Source of the DNA: JALOLV01 sp046295175
GTDB lineage: Bacteria > Bacteroidota > Bacteroidia > Cytophagales > Spirosomataceae
Assembly (NCBI GenBank): GCA_046295175.1
Contig: JBKBNY010000010.1
Span: 186,001 to 250,000 of the forward strand
Length of the DNA: 64,000 nt
Direction of reading: 5' to 3'
Shown here: positions 42,711 to 51,695 of the stretch, one piece after another
Position numbering within the stretch: the first letter of the stretch is position 1
Layout: each line of letters starts with the position of its first letter
Program-made: the position numbers and the translations under genes
Notes under the pieces: model-generated
Database searches by the model: none
What the model saw: only the letters and a program-made list of their open reading frames with translations
What the model was told of the DNA's origin: nothing

Positions 42711-43436
42711 ATGAAAACAGCCGCCATTGATATAGGAAATACTTTTGCTAAAATTGGTTTTTTTGAAGAAGACAAATTGGTCGATTTTCAGAAAGGATTA
42801 CCTTTAGATGAATTGGACGATTTGGTGAATCAACAAAAAAACTGCGAGGCCATCGTAGTATCTTCAGTAACAAAATCGCAAGCTGATTTAGAAGAGATTT
42901 TTAGCACTTACTCAAAAAAGAAGTTATTTCTGAATCCTGCCACTCCCCTGCCCATAGAGAAAGATTACAAGACTCCCGAAACCCTCGGTGCTGATAGAGT
43001 TGCGGGGGCTGTGGGGGCTAATTTTCTATTTCCGAAGCAGAACTGCCTAATAATAGATATGGGAACGGCCATCAAGTATGACTACGTTTCGGGCGATGGG
43101 GTGTTTCGGGGCGGGATAATTTCGCCAGGCATGCGGATACGATTTGAGGCTTTGCATACGTTTACTAAAAGATTGCCTCTGCTCGAAGCCGAGGGGATTC
43201 CAGAACTGATTGGGCAAAGTACCAAGGAGTGCATCCAAAGTGGAGTTGTCAACGGAATCATTGCCGAACTCAACGGAATTATAGAAAGATACAGCGAATT
43301 AGGTAAATGCAACGTCATTTTGTGCGGTGGCGATGCTCAATTCTTTGAAAATCAAATAAAAAGTCCGACTTTTGTAGCCCCAAATCTTGTACTGATTGGC
43401 TTGAATAGAATTTTGGCGTATAATAATATTGAATAA
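42711..43436 (+). CDS. coaX: Type III pantothenate kinase
   Basis: 241 residues from ATG 42711; a TTG at 42678 would put the hairpin inside the gene. First step of coenzyme A synthesis. ASKHA-fold motifs are present: DIGNTFAKIG (phosphate 1), ETLGADRVAGAVGA, and IIDMGTAIKYDYV with GGIISPGMRIRFEAL. The next gene starts 46 bp after the stop, and lptC further on; this order is common in Bacteroidota. Confidence 0.94.
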   Translation: MKTAAIDIGNTFAKIGFFEEDKLVDFQKGLPLDELDDLVNQQKNCEAIVVSSVTKSQADLEEIFSTYSKKKLFLNPATPLPIEKDYKTPETLGADRVAGAVGANFLFPKQNCLIIDMGTAIKYDYVSGDGVFRGGIISPGMRIRFEALHTFTKRLPLLEAEGIPELIGQSTKECIQSGVVNGIIAELNGIIERYSELGKCNVILCGGDAQFFENQIKSPTFVAPNLVLIGLNRILAYNNIE

Positions 43437-43482
43437 AACGCTATCGAGATTTGTGAATCTCGTAGTGTTAAGAAAAAATAAA

Positions 43483-44781
43483 ATGAAAAAAAATCTCTTT
43501 AGTGTCTTAGTTGCTTCGTTGATTACGGTTATCTCTACACAAATCTTTGCTCAAGGCACTGGCAACTCGCCATATTCGGCAATCGGCGTAGGCGAATTGG
43601 TACCTAATGCATTTGCCGCAAACTTAGCCATGGGCGGAACGGGCGTGAGCTACGGAAACATCGTGTATATCAACAATGTCAATCCAGCACTTTTGGTAAA
43701 GAAGCAATACACGGCATTTGATGTAGGATTGAATGGTCAGTACAAGACCATCAGCAATAGTACACTCTCGCAAAGAGATTTCGGGATGAATCTCAACTAC
43801 TTGTCGTTGGCACTCCCTGCACACAAAAACTGGACAATGGGGCTTACGTTTCAGCCTTATACTTCGGTAGATTATGAATCTCGTTTTGTACGTACTATTA
43901 CAAACTCAGACAAACAAGCCGAAACCCGATACAGCGGCAGAGGGGGGATTTCTAAAGCTGCTTTCTCAAACGGAGTCAGAATCGGTAAAAACTTATACGT
44001 TGGCCTCGAAACGGCGTTTTATTTTGGAAGTATCAGCAAAGATACTACATCAATAACCGAATATACTGTTTCGGGCGTTACCGAATCTAACCATTTGAAG
44101 TTTACCGAGAGAACGTCTTTCGGTGGTTCTGGATTCAAACTTGGGGCAGCATATCAGCAGCCACTCAATAAAAAGTGGCAATTGAATATCGGTGGTACTT
44201 ACGAGCTAAGCAATAATCTAAAGGCCGACCGCCTGAACAATTACCAGTTCTTGATTGAATCGACTGGTGGCAACGGACCAACCATTGCCCGTACACCTGA
44301 TACATTGGCACAAGCTACTGGCACTTATTCACTACCAAGCAAATACACGCTCGGAATAAGTTTTGAAAGCCCCCTCAAATGGGTTTTTGCGATAGATTAC
44401 AGCCGCCAAGATTGGAGCAAATTCAAGAATTTTGATGGTAGAGCCAATCCAAACTTAACAGCTTCAAGTCAATTATCATTTGGATTTGAACATATCCCTA
44501 ATATTCAATCGACCAAATACACAAGTCAGATTGGTTATCGCCTCGGATTCCAGACTTCAAACACACCTTACATAATTAATAATCAACAGATTAAAGATAG
44601 AAGTTTCAGCCTTGGCTTGACACTCCCTGTCGGAAAAGTAAGTCCAAGTTTTGTTACATTGACAACCGTTCTTGGTCGCCGCGGAACAACCGAAAACAGC
44701 TTGATTCAAGAGAATTATACCAAATTGGTACTTGGCTTTTCGCTCAATTCGCTTTGGTTCCAAAAAGTGAGAATCGACTAA
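43483..44781 (+). CDS. Outer membrane beta-barrel protein, unknown ligand
   Basis: 432 residues from ATG 43483 (MKKNLFSVLVASLITV...AQ signal peptide); the ATG at 43429 overlaps coaX and is not signal-like. GNSPYSAIGVGELVPNAFAA and LAMGGTGVSYGN at the start, then alternating aromatic strands and a C-terminal strand ending in Trp-Phe-rich SLWFQKVRID. This fits a FadL/OmpP1-like or PorV-like barrel, but I cannot name it. Between coaX and lptC, so a role in envelope lipid or LPS handling is possible. Confidence 0.8.
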   Translation: MKKNLFSVLVASLITVISTQIFAQGTGNSPYSAIGVGELVPNAFAANLAMGGTGVSYGNIVYINNVNPALLVKKQYTAFDVGLNGQYKTISNSTLSQRDFGMNLNYLSLALPAHKNWTMGLTFQPYTSVDYESRFVRTITNSDKQAETRYSGRGGISKAAFSNGVRIGKNLYVGLETAFYFGSISKDTTSITEYTVSGVTESNHLKFTERTSFGGSGFKLGAAYQQPLNKKWQLNIGGTYELSNNLKADRLNNYQFLIESTGGNGPTIARTPDTLAQATGTYSLPSKYTLGISFESPLKWVFAIDYSRQDWSKFKNFDGRANPNLTASSQLSFGFEHIPNIQSTKYTSQIGYRLGFQTSNTPYIINNQQIKDRSFSLGLTLPVGKVSPSFVTLTTVLGRRGTTENSLIQENYTKLVLGFSLNSLWFQKVRID

Positions 44782-44808
44782 ACACTCGCACTTTAAGTAT
44801 ATTTAACT

Positions 44809-44870
44809 ATCATTCTACCCAAATCTGCTTTAATTTTGTAGTGGATTTAATCGGTAGAATGATTTTTTTT
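44809..44870 (+). terminator. Hairpin between barrel gene and lptC
   Basis: ATCATTCTACC and GGTAGAATGAT, perfect 11-bp arms around 33 bases, followed by a run of T. The loop contains TAATTTTG (44831-44838), a -7 box that may drive lptC. Confidence 0.65.
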
Positions 44871-44881
44871 GAATTGTTACT

Positions 44882-45433
44882 ATGAAATACATACTCGGCA
44901 TATTGGTAGTTTTCTTATTTTGGAATTGTGAAGAAAAGAAAGAGGAAGGCGTAAACTACGTTTATCAGGGGCCTTTGATGACAACCGAAAATTTATCGGT
45001 TATGTATAGCGACTCTGGCAATGTAAAAGTTAAGATGAATACGGCCAAGCAGTTGAAAATGCAGAATGAAGACGAGATTTATCCGAAGGCAATTTACGTA
45101 AACTTCATTGACAAAAACGGTGTAGAATATTCGTCACTTAGAGGAGATTCGGCAAGATTCTTCAAAGCCGAACAGTATTACAAAATAATGGGTAATGTGT
45201 TCTTTTTCAATCGTTTACAACAACAAAGTCTTTCTACAACTGAATTAATCTGGAGTCCTGTCAAAAGAAGAATTTATACTACGAAATCGGTTTCTATCAA
45301 AACCCCAACCGAAGAAGTGAGAGGAGTCGGGTTGGATGCCGACCAAGATTTTACGAAATATACAATCCGTAAACCAACTGGTGTTTTTGCAATTGACTCA
45401 GTTGCGATGGGTAGTGATACTACGAGATTTTAG
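44882..45433 (+). CDS. lptC: LPS export periplasmic protein LptC, lipoprotein form
   Basis: 183 residues. ILGILVVFLFWNCEEKK is a lipoprotein signal with Cys 18 or so as lipid site. The rest is the LptC/OstA-like beta-jellyroll: NVKVKMNTAKQLKMQNEDEI, YSSLRGDSARFFKAEQYYKI, NVFFFNRLQQQSLSTTEL. It passes LPS from LptBFG to LptA. Classic LptC has a membrane helix; this form has a lipid anchor instead, as is frequent in Bacteroidota. Confidence 0.83.
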   Translation: MKYILGILVVFLFWNCEEKKEEGVNYVYQGPLMTTENLSVMYSDSGNVKVKMNTAKQLKMQNEDEIYPKAIYVNFIDKNGVEYSSLRGDSARFFKAEQYYKIMGNVFFFNRLQQQSLSTTELIWSPVKRRIYTTKSVSIKTPTEEVRGVGLDADQDFTKYTIRKPTGVFAIDSVAMGSDTTRF

Positions 45434-45440
45434 ACGTTTA

Positions 45441-45475
45441 TTTTGGGTGAACCGTTATCCACAGTTCACCCAAAA
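45441..45475. terminator. Bidirectional terminator lptC / pyrC
   Basis: TTTTGGGTGAAC and GTTCACCCAAAA are perfect 12-bp arms around an 11-base loop, between convergent genes. Confidence 0.88.
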
Positions 45476-45484
45476 GTTAAACTA

Positions 45485-46846
45485 TTACCTATCAAAAGTT
45501 AGGCGTTTGCCCTTCGTGTTTTCGTCGAATTTACCATCCGAATACACCACATGCCCCGAAACAATGGTATGTGTAATGGCCGACTGGAAGGTTGTACCTT
45601 CGAGTGGCGACCAACCGCATTTATACAAAATATTCTCTTTGTTTACGGTTGTTTCTTTGTTTAAATCTACCAAAACTAAATCGGCCCAATAACCCTCGCG
45701 GATATACCCACGCTTTTCGATTTCAAAACAATCGGCTACGGCGTGCGACATCTTTTCGGCGATTTTTTCGAGCGAAATCTTTCCTTGTTTGTAGAATTCG
45801 AGCATGATATTGAGCGTATGCTGTACCAATGGCAAGCCCGCGTGCGAATCCCAGTACCCGTGCGATTTTTCGTCCCAAGTATGTGGAGCGTGGTCGGTAG
45901 CGATTACGTCGATTCTATCGTCCAAAATCGCTTGTAAAATATTTTCACGGTGATTGTGCTTAATGGCTGGATTACACTTTATTTGGGTTCCGAGCCTTTT
46001 GTAATCTTCGGCATCAAACCAAAGATGATGCACACAAGCTTCGCTGGTGATGTGCTTTTTATTTATAGAATTATTACTTCTGAATTGAGCAATTGCCTGC
46101 GGCTCAAATAGTGCTAATTCTTCAGATGTCGAAATATGCAGAATATGCAGTCGAGTTCCGTGTTTTTTGGCTAATTCAACCCCAAAAGACGAAGATTTAT
46201 AGCAAGCCTCTTCGTTGCGGATGATAGCATGAATATCGTACGGAAGGTTGCCGTCTTTGTATTCTTCTTTGTAATGTGCCAAACGAGCTTTTACCGTGGC
46301 TTCGTCTTCACAGTGAGTAGCTATCAAAGTCGGGAAATTAGCAAAGATTTTTTCAAGAGTATTTGGGCTATCTACAAGCATATTGCCAGTTGAACTACCC
46401 ATAAAAATCTTTAATCCGCAGACATTCCGAATATCGGTTTTCATGAGCTCATCATAATTCTCATTGGATGTACCCATGTAAAAAGAATAATTGGCGAGTG
46501 ATGTCTTCTCGGCTATATCGTATTTATCTTGAAGCAACTCTTGGGTCAGTGCATTAGGTACTGTGTTGGGCATCTCCATAAAAGTTGTTACTCCACCAGC
46601 CACTGCCGCCTTCGACTCGGTGTAAATATTTGCCTTGTGTGTAAGCCCAGGCTCTCTAAAGTGTACTTGGTCGTCTATCACACCCGGCATGAGGTATTTG
46701 CCAGTGGCATCAATCACCCTGCGGGCTTTTTGGTGCATTAGGTCATTGCCGATTTGCTCGATGATACCATCTTTTATGAATATATCTTTGGCTTCGATTT
46801 TCCCTTCGTTTACAACAAGGGCATTTAAGATTAGAATACTTGACAT
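45485..46846 (-). CDS. pyrC: Dihydroorotase
   Basis: 453 residues, amidohydrolase fold. Third step of pyrimidine synthesis: carbamoyl-aspartate to dihydroorotate. Motifs: PGVIDDQVHFREPGLTHK, FMEMPNTVP, LIATHCEDE, LHILHISTSEE and DVIATDHAPHTWDEK. In the first one the usual HxH metal pair reads QVH, so the first His ligand is Gln; the other ligands (two later His and the Asp in ATDHAPH) are in place. I recall the same change in other Bacteroidota dihydroorotases, so it probably is functional. Own promoter and terminator. Confidence 0.92.
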   Translation of the reverse strand: MSSILILNALVVNEGKIEAKDIFIKDGIIEQIGNDLMHQKARRVIDATGKYLMPGVIDDQVHFREPGLTHKANIYTESKAAVAGGVTTFMEMPNTVPNALTQELLQDKYDIAEKTSLANYSFYMGTSNENYDELMKTDIRNVCGLKIFMGSSTGNMLVDSPNTLEKIFANFPTLIATHCEDEATVKARLAHYKEEYKDGNLPYDIHAIIRNEEACYKSSSFGVELAKKHGTRLHILHISTSEELALFEPQAIAQFRSNNSINKKHITSEACVHHLWFDAEDYKRLGTQIKCNPAIKHNHRENILQAILDDRIDVIATDHAPHTWDEKSHGYWDSHAGLPLVQHTLNIMLEFYKQGKISLEKIAEKMSHAVADCFEIEKRGYIREGYWADLVLVDLNKETTVNKENILYKCGWSPLEGTTFQSAITHTIVSGHVVYSDGKFDENTKGKRLTFDR

Positions 46847-46895
46847 TTTGAGAGAATTATTGCGTTTTTGGAATCCTGTCAGGGGTTGTATGCCC

Positions 46896-46926
46896 CAAAA
46901 TTAAACTAAAAATCGCCACACTCAAA
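46896..46926 (-). promoter_or_regulatory. pyrC promoter
   Basis: On the minus strand TTTG (46923-46926), 19 bp, TAATTTTG (46896-46903): full match. GGGGCATACAACCCC directly after the -7 box could form a small hairpin at the RNA 5' end. Confidence 0.75.
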
Positions 46927-46940
46927 CGAATATGGCGATT
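46907..46940 (-). terminator. Terminator of the DUF4173 operon, overlapping the pyrC promoter
   Basis: On the minus strand AATCGCCA, 14-base loop, TGGCGATT, then TTTTAG. The stem covers the -33 region of the pyrC promoter. Confidence 0.8.
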
Positions 46941-46986
46941 CATAAATCAAATCAATTATGTGTGTGGATTTGGCAACGCAAAAAGG

Positions 46987-48351
46987 CTATCTATTCTCGT
47001 AACGATACAAACCCAAATGAAAACTCTGCCAGTCGGATTGATTTTTTCGATAAACCTTGTAGTCAGGTTCGGGCAAATTATTCTCTTTCCAGACATGCCA
47101 AGTATTCACCAGATTCAATGATTCGTTATAGTTTTTGTCTTGTACGTGGGCATAATTTAGGTTGTATCGCAAAATGATGGCATCCCAATTGAAAACTACA
47201 AATACACAAAGTGTCAGATAAGCGGTTGTTGAGCCTGTACGGAGCAAATACCAAATAGTTTTTTGTCGAATAATTTTGATAAAAGTCAGTGCAATACCCG
47301 CCATTGTGAGCAATAAGAAAACGTAAACCCCGATTCGTTTATAAGTCAAGCCATACACACCGATATACGAAGTATTTTTTTGAGCAACCAAAAGCAGCAA
47401 AAGGGTATTTTGAATCAACCACGCAAATGCAAGTTTTTTGAGTAATTGATTGCCCGAATAAAAATTCAAGTTTCCTCTAAAGAAAAACAAGATAACGCCA
47501 ATCGCCAATATTACGCTGATAATCAACAGGTTTACACCTTCATGTACATATTGCGAATAAGTCATGCCATTGGGTAAGACAATTCCTCTTGTGAGATTTA
47601 TGACATCGAAAAGATTAAAGAATAAAATCAATATATTCAGCATCGAAAGCATGATGATTCCCGATTTGTTTTCGGTTTTGAGAGCATTCAAAAATTCTGA
47701 ATCTTCTATCTCGGTCTGAATTGCCGATAAAACCGATGGCATTTTCTCTTCAATTGTTTTGACGAATTCGACCCTAAAAGGATAAAAAACTGCCGCCATC
47801 ATTATGCTGCCCCCTAAAATAACCATGATTAATTCCCAATTAATTTGGTAGTTCGTAAAAGTCACAAAGGTGAGTAAATCGGAGAAGAGCGGATTGGCAC
47901 TTGCGTAGATACTGCCAAATATGAGTGTAACCAATAATGCTATCGTAATTGAGAAAGCGTTACTACGATTGAATCGAAGCTGAGAGAATAGTGTATTTGA
48001 ATTAGAAAATACATCAACTGTTTTGATAATGAGTGATAATAACCCAGAGATTCCACCCATTATTGGTGCCAAATATAGAGATTTTATGCTGTCGGTCAAG
48101 AATCCGAATAGAATAATTACCGATAAGAAATGGATGGCAATGGCTGGGGTATCGTCGTACATAAAAACTCCGAATCCGGTACAAATAAGCCCAATAAATG
48201 GCACTGTGTACACTTTTTTGAATCCGAGATAAATCATAGCCAACAAAACGAGTATCGGGAAAATCAAGAAGTTGACACCTATACTTTGGTCATAAAAAAG
48301 ATAAGCAAATGTGGCTACAAAGCCGAAGTAAATGAGAGAGCGGTTTTTCAT
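46987..48351 (-). CDS. DUF4173/DUF4153-type multi-spanning membrane protein
   Basis: 454 residues with about twelve hydrophobic segments and a soluble C-terminal tail of about 70 residues (YAHVQDKNYNESLNLVNTW). This resembles DUF4153/DUF4173 proteins, whose role is not known. A winged-helix regulator and another membrane protein are encoded directly upstream on the same strand, a linkage I also know from relatives. Last gene of its operon. Confidence 0.75.
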   Translation of the reverse strand: MKNRSLIYFGFVATFAYLFYDQSIGVNFLIFPILVLLAMIYLGFKKVYTVPFIGLICTGFGVFMYDDTPAIAIHFLSVIILFGFLTDSIKSLYLAPIMGGISGLLSLIIKTVDVFSNSNTLFSQLRFNRSNAFSITIALLVTLIFGSIYASANPLFSDLLTFVTFTNYQINWELIMVILGGSIMMAAVFYPFRVEFVKTIEEKMPSVLSAIQTEIEDSEFLNALKTENKSGIIMLSMLNILILFFNLFDVINLTRGIVLPNGMTYSQYVHEGVNLLIISVILAIGVILFFFRGNLNFYSGNQLLKKLAFAWLIQNTLLLLLVAQKNTSYIGVYGLTYKRIGVYVFLLLTMAGIALTFIKIIRQKTIWYLLRTGSTTAYLTLCVFVVFNWDAIILRYNLNYAHVQDKNYNESLNLVNTWHVWKENNLPEPDYKVYRKNQSDWQSFHLGLYRYENR

Positions 48352-48406
48352 AAATTTATATTTAAAAGTACTTTGTTTTTAAAAGTAAAAATCCAAAAAA
48401 ATATAC

Positions 48407-48700
48407 TCAGCTTCCTTTTAGGAATGATTCGAGGGCATTGAGGTGGTCGTTGAATGCTTTTTTACCGGCTTCGGTTACCGAATAAGTGGTACTTGGTTTG
48501 CGTCCGATAAATTCCTTTTTGACCGAAATGTAAGTCGCTTCTTCTAAAGCTCGTAGGTGCGTAGCCAAGTTGCCATCGGTCAATGATAGGAGGTCTTTGA
48601 GCGAATTGAAACTCACCTCATCATTGACCAATAGCACCGACATAATGCCGAGTCGGGCTTTGCTCTCAAACGCTTTATTGAAGTTCTGTAAAATCTGCAT
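48407..48700 (-). CDS. Winged-helix transcriptional regulator
   Basis: 97 residues, a single winged helix: SKARLGIMSVLLVNDEVSFN, recognition helix in LLSLTDGNLATHLRALEEA, wing in SVKKEFIGRKPSTTYSVTEAG. ArsR/MarR-like (HTH_27 type), no ligand domain. Lies between two membrane-protein genes that it may control. Confidence 0.85.
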   Translation of the reverse strand: MQILQNFNKAFESKARLGIMSVLLVNDEVSFNSLKDLLSLTDGNLATHLRALEEATYISVKKEFIGRKPSTTYSVTEAGKKAFNDHLNALESFLKGS

Positions 48701-48747
48701 TTAAATTTTTTATGGCATACCCTCAACCGAGAGCAAACAAAATTTAT

Positions 48748-49359
48748 CTAATTTTTATCGTACTTAAAATACATCACAGTGCCGTAGATTAAGTGCAAAA
48801 CACCAAAGCCAGCAGCCCAGAAGATAAGATTCCATTTTGCCAAAAATAAGGCAATTATCCCTAAAATGATTTCTGAAACACCCAAATAAAATGTATCATG
48901 AACCGTGTATTTGCTGGCACTCACCAAAGCTACGCCATAAAAAACCAACGTTGCTGGAAAACACAGCCAGAATAATCCGTGCGTGAGTAAACCTAAACAA
49001 AAAAGCCCCCCCGCACCAAGCGGAATCATGATATTGACCAAAAGTCTTTTAGATGTATCGTTCCAAACATTCAGCCCTTGTCGGCGGGCCTTACGAACAG
49101 TAAAGAATATCCCCAAAATCAATGCTCCGAGCAATACAGCCAAAGCATCTACCACCAACATCGGAAGAGTTTCTCGAACCGTTTCAAGGTCTGAAACCTC
49201 GTAGAGACCATCGACATGGAGTTTTGAATGGGCATACCAAGCACCCAGCAAAGCACAAATACCCGCCGAAATACCAGAAAGACCGCTCAAAGAAAGGAAC
49301 TTAGAGGAGCGTTCCATCATCGAACGTATTTCTTTGAGATGTTCTAAATGTTCGTTCAT
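48748..49359 (-). CDS. Membrane protein of unknown function
   Basis: 203 residues. A charged N-terminal helix (EHLEHLKEIRSMMERSSKF) precedes about six membrane segments in three pairs. No catalytic motif seen. Next to the winged-helix gene (47 bp), probably one operon. Confidence 0.75.
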   Translation of the reverse strand: MNEHLEHLKEIRSMMERSSKFLSLSGLSGISAGICALLGAWYAHSKLHVDGLYEVSDLETVRETLPMLVVDALAVLLGALILGIFFTVRKARRQGLNVWNDTSKRLLVNIMIPLGAGGLFCLGLLTHGLFWLCFPATLVFYGVALVSASKYTVHDTFYLGVSEIILGIIALFLAKWNLIFWAAGFGVLHLIYGTVMYFKYDKN

Positions 49360-49390
49360 AAATAATGAGTGATACTTTTGGCTATTAAAA

Positions 49391-49765
49391 CTATTGAAAC
49401 TTCAAAATCACATCCCAAATCTTTGGCAAAAATACAATTAATCCGATAATTGCGGCCACAATAGAGACAATTAGTACTCCGCCTGCGGCTAAATCCTTTA
49501 CTTTGCCGATGGTCTCGTGGTGCTGCGGCGATACAAAATCGCAGAGTTTTTCGATGGCGGTATTCAATGCTTCGGCCGACCAAACCAACCCAACTTGGGT
49601 TAAGACAATTGCCCATTCGGTTGTTGAGATTCTGAAATAAAGCCCTAATAATAAGACAATTACAGAAGCCAAAAGGTGAAATCTCGCATTGTTTTCGCTC
49701 TCTACCAACCAAGCGATTCCTTTGAAACCATACCGAAAACTACGCAACATTTTTAGAATATTCAT
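49391..49765 (-). CDS. dgkA: Diacylglycerol/undecaprenol kinase
   Basis: 124 residues, three membrane segments. Family motifs ESENNARFHLLASVIVLLLG and SAEALNTAIEKLCDFVSP with the catalytic Glu and the Asp in KVKDLAAGGVLI. Recycles lipid carriers or diacylglycerol. Similar to the Gram-positive UdpK branch as well; the substrate is not decided by sequence. 17 bp after the DUF1361 gene. Confidence 0.88.
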   Translation of the reverse strand: MNILKMLRSFRYGFKGIAWLVESENNARFHLLASVIVLLLGLYFRISTTEWAIVLTQVGLVWSAEALNTAIEKLCDFVSPQHHETIGKVKDLAAGGVLIVSIVAAIIGLIVFLPKIWDVILKFQ

Positions 49766-49782
49766 ACAGCATCAAGATAAAA

Positions 49783-50475
49783 CTAACGACTGTTTTCTGG
49801 ATTCGGTTTTCGGATTACCAAATTCAAACAAACATACAAAACCATTGTTACGAATGCAAAAGCAAGGGTGGTATGTATGGCCAACGGATTGTTTACATCA
49901 TCAAGAATTTGGCGGATTAATGCAAATGGGTTGGTGAATAAATCCCAGCTATTGAATCGGACGAATCGACCGAGGTAGATTCCGTATCCAGATAAAAACA
50001 CACTGAAACTCAAGATATACCAAGCCGTTTTTTGTCTGAAAAGGGTATTGAGTACTTGGTGCAAAACCAAAAGCGAGTACAGTCCGGTAGCAAGCCCAGC
50101 CAAAGCAAAAAGGAAGATTCGGAGCGAATCGTACCAAAGAAGCACACCAGCGTATTCGGGAATGTGAATCAAGTCGGTGATGATATAAGTGGCATTCGGA
50201 AAGAACAACAGCCACATAAAAATATTACCGTAGATTCCGATTCGGCTGCCTTTTTTGAGGAATCTCCTCGACAAAAGAATAAAAAACAACGGAACCCACG
50301 CCAAAAAGAGATTCCAGATGAGTCCTATGCCCGAAAAATCATTCTTCAAAATGATTTTGGTTAATTCTAACAAACAGCTAAGACCCGAAAGCAGAATCAA
50401 TGCCTGAGTAGGTCGGCTGATGGTTTTGACCTTTAATAAAATATAATTAGCGAGTGCTTTTGCTTTGTGTTTCAT
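49783..50475 (-). CDS. DUF1361 membrane protein
   Basis: 230 residues from the ATG at 50475; an ATG at 50502 lies in the promoter. About seven membrane segments with the DUF1361 signature LFFPNATYIITDLIHI and GRFVRFNSWDL. Function of the family unknown. First gene of an operon that runs through dgkA to the DUF4173 gene. A -7-like box CAAAGTAA (reverse) sits at 50500-50507. Confidence 0.8.
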   Translation of the reverse strand: MKHKAKALANYILLKVKTISRPTQALILLSGLSCLLELTKIILKNDFSGIGLIWNLFLAWVPLFFILLSRRFLKKGSRIGIYGNIFMWLLFFPNATYIITDLIHIPEYAGVLLWYDSLRIFLFALAGLATGLYSLLVLHQVLNTLFRQKTAWYILSFSVFLSGYGIYLGRFVRFNSWDLFTNPFALIRQILDDVNNPLAIHTTLAFAFVTMVLYVCLNLVIRKPNPENSR

Positions 50476-50582
50476 TAAAATAAAAAGAACTTTGTATTGC
50501 AAAGTAAATAAATATTAGCTCAATCCTCAAAATATTTTAACAAATTTTAATGATTATGAAATTACATATAAAATAAGGGATA

Positions 50583-50654
50583 GAATCCGTGGCACGGCTC
50601 GACCATCAACATTGAAATTCAGGCTATTATAGTTTAGCCGTGTCACGATTTTTT
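50583..50654. repeat. Interspersed palindromic repeat, copy A
   Basis: ATCCGTGGCACGGCT and AGCCGTGTCACGAT enclose about 36 bases; total about 65 bp. The arms pair with one mismatch. The same ends occur in opposite orientation at 57351-57421, with a different interior. Confidence 0.8.
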
Positions 50655-50760
50655 AGGGAAGTTATTTCACATACTATAAAGATTTTTTGAATTTATATCT
50701 CTACAATTACGAAACTGTTTGATGAGAGTTTGTCATCTCGATACCTTGCAGTATTAAATA

Positions 50761-51264
50761 TCACTTCGTAAAACGCCTCCAACCCAAATAAATCAGGATA
50801 AACAGTGCCGCGAAGATTCCGAGTAAATACTGAAACGGTAAATACGTAAAAACCATAATTCGGGTTCGGTCGAGGAAGAACATCAAAGTCATTGTAGCAA
50901 AAAGCATCAGCCAAAGACCTGAGAGGGTATCAAAGCCCGGAATTAATTTTAAATCAACATTGCGACGAATCAGCCAGATGGTCACGACCAAAACCAAAAT
51001 CGGTAAAATCTGCATATAGACATCGGTCTGCATGACATCGCCTTTCTGAAACAAGAAAAAATAAATATTAAGGGCTACGGCAAATATCCCCGGAATACTC
51101 ACCAAATATATCAAAATCGAATAGACGTACTTCCAGGGGCTAAGATGCCCTTCGTTTTTGCCAAAAATGCTAATCAGCAAAGCTGTGAGCGGAATCATAA
51201 AAAAGTAAAAAAACAAAAAATCGGGGTTTTGGCCTATCCGCTGAAAAAGTTCTTGTAATGTCAT
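50761..51264 (-). CDS. Small membrane protein of unknown function
   Basis: 167 residues, five membrane segments, a short polar loop FGKNEGHLSPWKY after the first. No motif recognised. It lies downstream of the decayed toxin gene on the same strand and upstream of the palindromic repeat. Confidence 0.7.
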   Translation of the reverse strand: MTLQELFQRIGQNPDFLFFYFFMIPLTALLISIFGKNEGHLSPWKYVYSILIYLVSIPGIFAVALNIYFFLFQKGDVMQTDVYMQILPILVLVVTIWLIRRNVDLKLIPGFDTLSGLWLMLFATMTLMFFLDRTRIMVFTYLPFQYLLGIFAALFILIYLGWRRFTK

Positions 51265-51283
51265 GGTGAAAATTGGTGATGTA

Positions 51284-51695
51284 TCATAAATTTTCTAAAA
51301 TATCAATAAATTCGTTTATCGAGATTACATTCAGATGAGGATATGGTAACTCTTTCAGAACATCGAAATGTTTATCATTGGTAACTATGAAGTCAGCATT
51401 TGACGCAATCGCACAATCAACAAACTTATTATCATCTGGGTCAGTGAATATTAGATTGAATGTAAAATAACGGTTAGCAAAAATCGTATTTTCGGCATTA
51501 TCAATTACTTCAAGTGCTAAATTTGCTAATTTATCTCCAGAATGTTATGAGATAATCTCGGCATATTCGTCCAAAATATCAGTCGTAATACATAATTCAA
51601 GCTTTCTCTCGACAAAAGATTTGAATATCAAATGGTACGGCGAAACGACTCGATATAGAAACAAGCAAAATATTTGTATCGAGAACAACCCTCAT
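51284..51695 (-). pseudogene. Decayed PIN-domain toxin (VapC-like)
   Basis: Read on the minus strand from the ATG at 51695: MRVVLDTNILLVSISSR, then one extra T (in the AAA at 51643-51645 on the plus strand) shifts the frame. The next frame continues SPYHLIFKSFVERKLELC, ITTDILDEYAEIIS, and stops at TAA (51545-51547). The rest of the same frame is open to 51284, with TDPDDNKFVDCAIASNADF and IVTNDKHFDVL. The PIN acidic residues (D6, E in DEYAE, D in DPDDNKF) are still present. So two lesions inactivate an RNase toxin. The start overlaps the antitoxin stop as ATGA. Confidence 0.88.
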
